Virus record (IMG/VR): IMGVR_UViG_3300036985_003683
Location: 23,019 to 87,018 of that record
Source: a virus
Strand: one strand, 5' to 3'
DNA: 64,000 nucleotides
The translations under genes were made by a program, and so were the position numbers. Below, in pieces: positions 61,335 through 64,000 of this stretch (positions are counted from its first letter, which is position 1; the number at the start of each line of letters is the position of its first letter). The notes under the pieces are model-generated. The model did no database searches. It saw only the letters and a list, made by a program, of their open reading frames with translations, and was not told the origin of the DNA.

Positions 61335-61667
61335 ATGGTGAAAACGGTTGAAGAACTGCAGGAGTTTGTGGATAGGCGCTGGAGCTTGATCCGAGAGGAG
61401 AAATGGATCTCCCTAGATGTGGAGGTTCTCGAGGCGCAGAACTCCATCTGGATCTCCAGGATCTTTACTCCCAGGGGAATACGGAGTAGGGGGTATGGGC
61501 GCGAGGCCCTAGAGCGACTCTGCGAGGCTGCAGATGAGGATGACGTGAGACTGGTGTTAGGTGTCAACCCCTACGGGGAGCTCACTCATGAACAGCTAGT
61601 GTGCTTTTACGAGTCTGTAGGATTTGAATGGGATGGCGAACTGATGGTCCGGGAACCTAACCCATGA
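61335..61667 (+). CDS. GNAT-like acetyltransferase
   Basis: 110 residues, the only clear plus-strand gene. RGIRSRGYGREALERLCEAA looks like the acetyl-CoA-binding loop and helix of the GNAT fold, and FYESVGFEWDGELMVRE matches its C-terminal strand. Short for the fold and the N-terminus is reduced. GGAG is seven bases before ATG 61335. It is flanked by its own promoter signals and a hairpin, so it is a separate unit. Target unknown. Confidence 0.7.
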   Translation: MVKTVEELQEFVDRRWSLIREEKWISLDVEVLEAQNSIWISRIFTPRGIRSRGYGREALERLCEAADEDDVRLVLGVNPYGELTHEQLVCFYESVGFEWDGELMVREPNP

Positions 61668-61696
61668 AAAAAGTCGTGATTCCCTTCACGACTTTT
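61667..61696. terminator. Bidirectional terminator between convergent genes
   Basis: Stem AAAAGTCGTGA / TCACGACTTTT with a 6-base loop and A/T runs on both sides. It ends the plus-strand acetyltransferase gene (stop at 61665-61667) and the minus-strand gene at 61734. Confidence 0.85.
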
Positions 61697-61733
61697 ACTC
61701 GAAATGGATCGCCGCCGAAAGCTCTCCACTATA

Positions 61734-62303
61734 TTATACGGGGACAATTTTGTGTTCTACTAAAGTATCCCTGATGGCTGCATAATGGTCCCCTGTCATA
61801 ACACACTCTGGAACTAGTGACAGAGCATAGTTCCTTTTGTCTGATAGGTCGGAATACCAGAAGAGTATGGGTATGCCGTGTCGCTGATAGAAGTCTCGCA
61901 TATCTGACATCAACAATTGGGCAGAATCACAGATGCGCCTATACTCGACATCGTTAGGTGGTACTGCCCACCTCTCCCACGTTTGCAAAGTGTACTCATG
62001 CCGTACACGTGGATCCCAGGGGCATCTCCCCACCGAGGGCATTTCGACTACCACGAGTAGCGGAAACACTCTGTCCCGAATCGAAGTGTTCCAGAGGGCA
62101 CCAATCTGCCATGCGCCGTAGCCAGGACAGCCCAGGTTGACTACCTTCAACTTAGTAGACGCTTCGAGAGCTGCTGGAACGTCACTATTCAGAGTGTGCT
62201 CTGAACCCATGAACATTACTTCTGCCCCATTGAGGTCTGTCGGCGCGCGCTTCCACTTTAGAATGGGATCAAGCGAAACTTCTACTCCCATCAATTGAAC
62301 CAT
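61734..62303 (-). CDS. SGNH hydrolase-like protein (uncertain)
   Basis: 189 residues. VVNLGCPGYGAWQIGALWN followed by a strand and loop, with PVLFWYSD-type segment (IPILFWYSDLSD) later, recall SGNH/GDSL-like esterases, but the catalytic Ser/His are not clear. ATG 62303 overlaps the previous stop (TAATG). Could be a virion or tail-tip enzyme. The TAA stop lies in a GTATAAT box (61733-61738). Confidence 0.4.
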   Translation of the reverse strand: MVQLMGVEVSLDPILKWKRAPTDLNGAEVMFMGSEHTLNSDVPAALEASTKLKVVNLGCPGYGAWQIGALWNTSIRDRVFPLLVVVEMPSVGRCPWDPRVRHEYTLQTWERWAVPPNDVEYRRICDSAQLLMSDMRDFYQRHGIPILFWYSDLSDKRNYALSLVPECVMTGDHYAAIRDTLVEHKIVPV

Positions 62304-63169
62304 TATCGCCTCACGATGAGTGAATGTGTGTCAATAAACTCTTCGACTGATCCACGTAGAGCGTGTCCCCACGTTGTGTTGTTGTTGTTGTGCGTTGGGA
62401 AGAATTGAACACCCCGCACGTTGACCACCATGGGAATTGATCCCCTAGACCGCTTATGAACGATGTTCCCGGTAGCAGGGTTGATCAACTGCATACGTTC
62501 GCCTTCACGAACGGGGTCAGTCAAGTTCTGCATCATTCGATCGGCTGCTGCCAACCACTTATCCTGAGTGGCAGTGGCCTGCGTGTCCTCCACGTTCTTA
62601 CGTTGAGCAACCACCGCGTGGATGTATGCAGAAGCGAGTAAGTCCCAAATCTGCTGCAACGGGATGGGTGTGTTAGATCCGAAGGTGGAAACGTCGTACC
62701 ACGTGGACAAGCGCGCGAGTAGGATGTCCCAAGCGTAGTCTTCTGCAGATGTCAGGTCTAGCTGTGTTACACCCAGAGTCTCATCACCATCGGGAGCGAG
62801 GGTTGCGACTACGCCTTTGATATACCTGTGTCCTGCCACGAGTGTGAAGCTCGCTGGTTTGATCGGTAAGCCTGTTCGCGAAGGTGCTGCTACGACATTC
62901 ACGACAAGCTGAACAGTGTCCGTAGTAGAGTCTGAGAGAGTGACGGCAAACGAGATCGTGTAGGCAACCCCGTCTGTGCCAGCGGCTATAGTCAGAGAGA
63001 TGGCAGTACCACTGTTGACGACTACCTCTCCGCTGACCGTGAGGGCTGCGTCACTTACTGAGGTATCAGTGATAGCTGAGATAGTGACGCCCGTACCCAA
63101 TCTCACAGCGCAGCTGAGGACTACACTCTTGATCTGCCCTGGTTCTTTGTAGATAGTGGGGGTTGACAT
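62303..63169 (-). CDS. Probable virion protein with N-terminal Ig-like part
   Basis: 288 residues. First 90 residues are Thr/Ser/Val-rich strands (ISLTIAAGTDGVAYTISF) like an Ig-like or cadherin-like domain; the rest (about 105-288) is globular and ends in VEEFIDTHSLIVRR. Placed between the repetitive protein and the SGNH-like protein, all late-region genes. Function unknown; could be a head fibre or tail protein. Confidence 0.5.
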   Translation of the reverse strand: MSTPTIYKEPGQIKSVVLSCAVRLGTGVTISAITDTSVSDAALTVSGEVVVNSGTAISLTIAAGTDGVAYTISFAVTLSDSTTDTVQLVVNVVAAPSRTGLPIKPASFTLVAGHRYIKGVVATLAPDGDETLGVTQLDLTSAEDYAWDILLARLSTWYDVSTFGSNTPIPLQQIWDLLASAYIHAVVAQRKNVEDTQATATQDKWLAAADRMMQNLTDPVREGERMQLINPATGNIVHKRSRGSIPMVVNVRGVQFFPTHNNNNTTWGHALRGSVEEFIDTHSLIVRR

Positions 63170-63171
63170 GT

Positions 63172-64000
63172 TTATCGCCTATTGGAGGAAATGACTGTAA
63201 CGGACGTTTCTGCTGCTGACACTCTAGTTGTAACGCGATTTGCTGCACTGGCACTCGTTAGACTATTGATGGGTGCTGATACTCTAGTTGTAACGCGATT
63301 TGCTGCACTGACACTCGTTAGACTATTGATGGGTGCTGATACGTAGATCGGTGGCACCATGGGGATGATCACGGACGGAGCAAAAGTGGCAAATACCAAC
63401 TCCACAGTAGTTGGAGTAGCTATCGCATCTAAACGAATTGTCGGAGCAAATTGGGAAAGGGTTAAACTGAGTGTGGAAGGAATGACTGTTAGAGAAACAG
63501 CGACAGTAGGGGCAAGTGTTGATAACGAGAGAGGGAGCGTTACAGGCGTTACTGTCTGGTTGAGAGTTACAGTAGCTACAGGAGCAAACGTCGTAAGCGT
63601 CAGAGTGAGAGTAGTTGGAGTGCAAAGTCTTGGAGCACTGACTACTGGGGCAAAGGTCGTAAGCGTCAGAGTAAGAGTAGTTGGAGTACAAAGTCGTGGG
63701 GCACTGACTACTGGAGCGAATGTAGTTAACGTCAAAGTATGTGTAGTTGGCGTTGCAATTAACGCAGACGTAACTACGGGAGCCAATGTCGAGAGAGTGA
63801 GGTTTACTGTTGACGGTGTACAAAGTCGCGGAGTACTAACTACTGGAGCAAAGGTAGTGAGTGTTAGAGGGAGAGTAGTTGGAGTAGCTATCGCATCTAA
63901 ACGAATTGTCGGAGCAAATTGGGAAAGGGTTAAACTGAGTGTGGAAGGAATGACTGTTAGAGAAACAGCGACAGTAGGGGCAAGTGTTGATAACGAGAGA
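63172..64000 (-). CDS. Repetitive virion-type protein (5' end beyond the window)
   Basis: Open frame running from the stop at 63172 to the window edge, at least 275 residues. Built of about 22-residue units of the kind TPTTLTLTLTTFAPVVSAP, rich in Thr, Leu, Pro and Phe, one per 66 bases, followed near the C-terminus by two 20-residue units (SAPINSLTSxSAANRVTTRV). Likely beta-structured stalk or adhesin-like virion protein. The start is not in the window; the TTG at 63786 is only an internal start candidate. Confidence 0.6.
   Translation of the reverse strand, partial: LSLSTLAPTVAVSLTVIPSTLSLTLSQFAPTIRLDAIATPTTLPLTLTTFAPVVSTPRLCTPSTVNLTLSTLAPVVTSALIATPTTHTLTLTTFAPVVSAPRLCTPTTLTLTLTTFAPVVSAPRLCTPTTLTLTLTTFAPVATVTLNQTVTPVTLPLSLSTLAPTVAVSLTVIPSTLSLTLSQFAPTIRLDAIATPTTVELVFATFAPSVIIPMVPPIYVSAPINSLTSVSAANRVTTRVSAPINSLTSASAANRVTTRVSAAETSVTVISSNRR
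63221..63340 (-). repeat. Tandem 60-bp duplication
   Basis: Two adjacent 60-bp copies (63221-63280, 63281-63340) differing at one base (g/a at 63251/63311). Encodes two 20-residue units in the repetitive protein. Confidence 0.9.
63406..63532 (-). repeat. 127-bp perfect direct repeat, copy A
   Basis: Identical to 63874-64000 at every base; the offset of 468 bases is 156 codons, so frame is kept. Copy B touches the window edge and may be longer. Confidence 0.9.
63874..64000 (-). repeat. 127-bp perfect direct repeat, copy B
   Basis: Copy of 63406-63532, reaching the window end. Confidence 0.9.

Noticed and set aside
63172-64000. Possible CRISPR array at the right edge
   Set aside because: Repeats are in frame, adjacent and code for a Thr/Pro-rich protein; there are no spacers of regular length.

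Overview
The window is a 64-kb piece of a tailed double-stranded DNA phage, open at both ends. Nearly every gene lies on the minus strand and is read from high to low coordinates; one small acetyltransferase gene (61335-61667) is on the plus strand. Genes are tightly packed, often with 4-base ATGA/GTGA overlaps, and use ATG, GTG and TTG starts. A tape measure protein, tail tube protein, gpG/gpGT-type frameshift and lambda-gpE-like capsid protein, with no sheath gene seen, point to a siphovirus. The host is probably a Gram-negative-like, B12-using aquatic bacterium, inferred from heptose-type sugar enzymes, a class II ribonucleotide reductase and ThyX. No terminase, portal, integrase or tRNA gene was seen.

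Layout in transcription order. 64000-56809: a repetitive virion-type protein, other probable structural or host-interaction proteins, a metzincin-type protease and an exported thioredoxin-methyltransferase chimera. 56736-53549: Mu gpI-like protease, decoration protein and major capsid protein, closed by a hairpin. 52994-42719: a sugar and modification island (two sugar-nucleotide enzymes, glycosyltransferases, methyltransferases) that also holds Gat-QueC and ThyX. 42648-33582: tail module. 33568-22423: a second sugar island with chimeric glycosyltransferases and RmlC/RmlD-like enzymes. 22426-16449: helicase, NusG-like protein, primase-helicase and a sigma-like factor. 16269-1: queD, folE, dpdA, a UDG-DNA polymerase I fusion, a nucleotidyltransferase, queE, class II RNR, a deoxyhypusine-synthase-like protein, SSB, a RecA-like recombinase and csrA.

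Two systems stand out. First, FolE, QueD, QueE, Gat-QueC and a DpdA-like transglycosylase form a complete route from GTP to a 7-deazaguanine placed in DNA. The genes are scattered over four places, and a methyltransferase and a possible nucleotide-modification-associated protein sit inside the queD-folE-dpdA cluster. Second, the phage carries an unusually large glycan programme: about six proteins with glycosyltransferase domains, several fused to methyltransferases, one with three transferase domains, plus a split heptose kinase/nucleotidyltransferase pair. The target could be the virion, the DNA base or the host envelope.

Regulation also looks elaborate: a sigma-like factor, a NusG-like factor and CsrA; a recurring GGTATAAT-type box near gene starts, sometimes overlapping the previous stop codon; a 73-bp element present three times with identical length; and four or more clear hairpins. 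All functions were assigned by reading motifs, without database searches.
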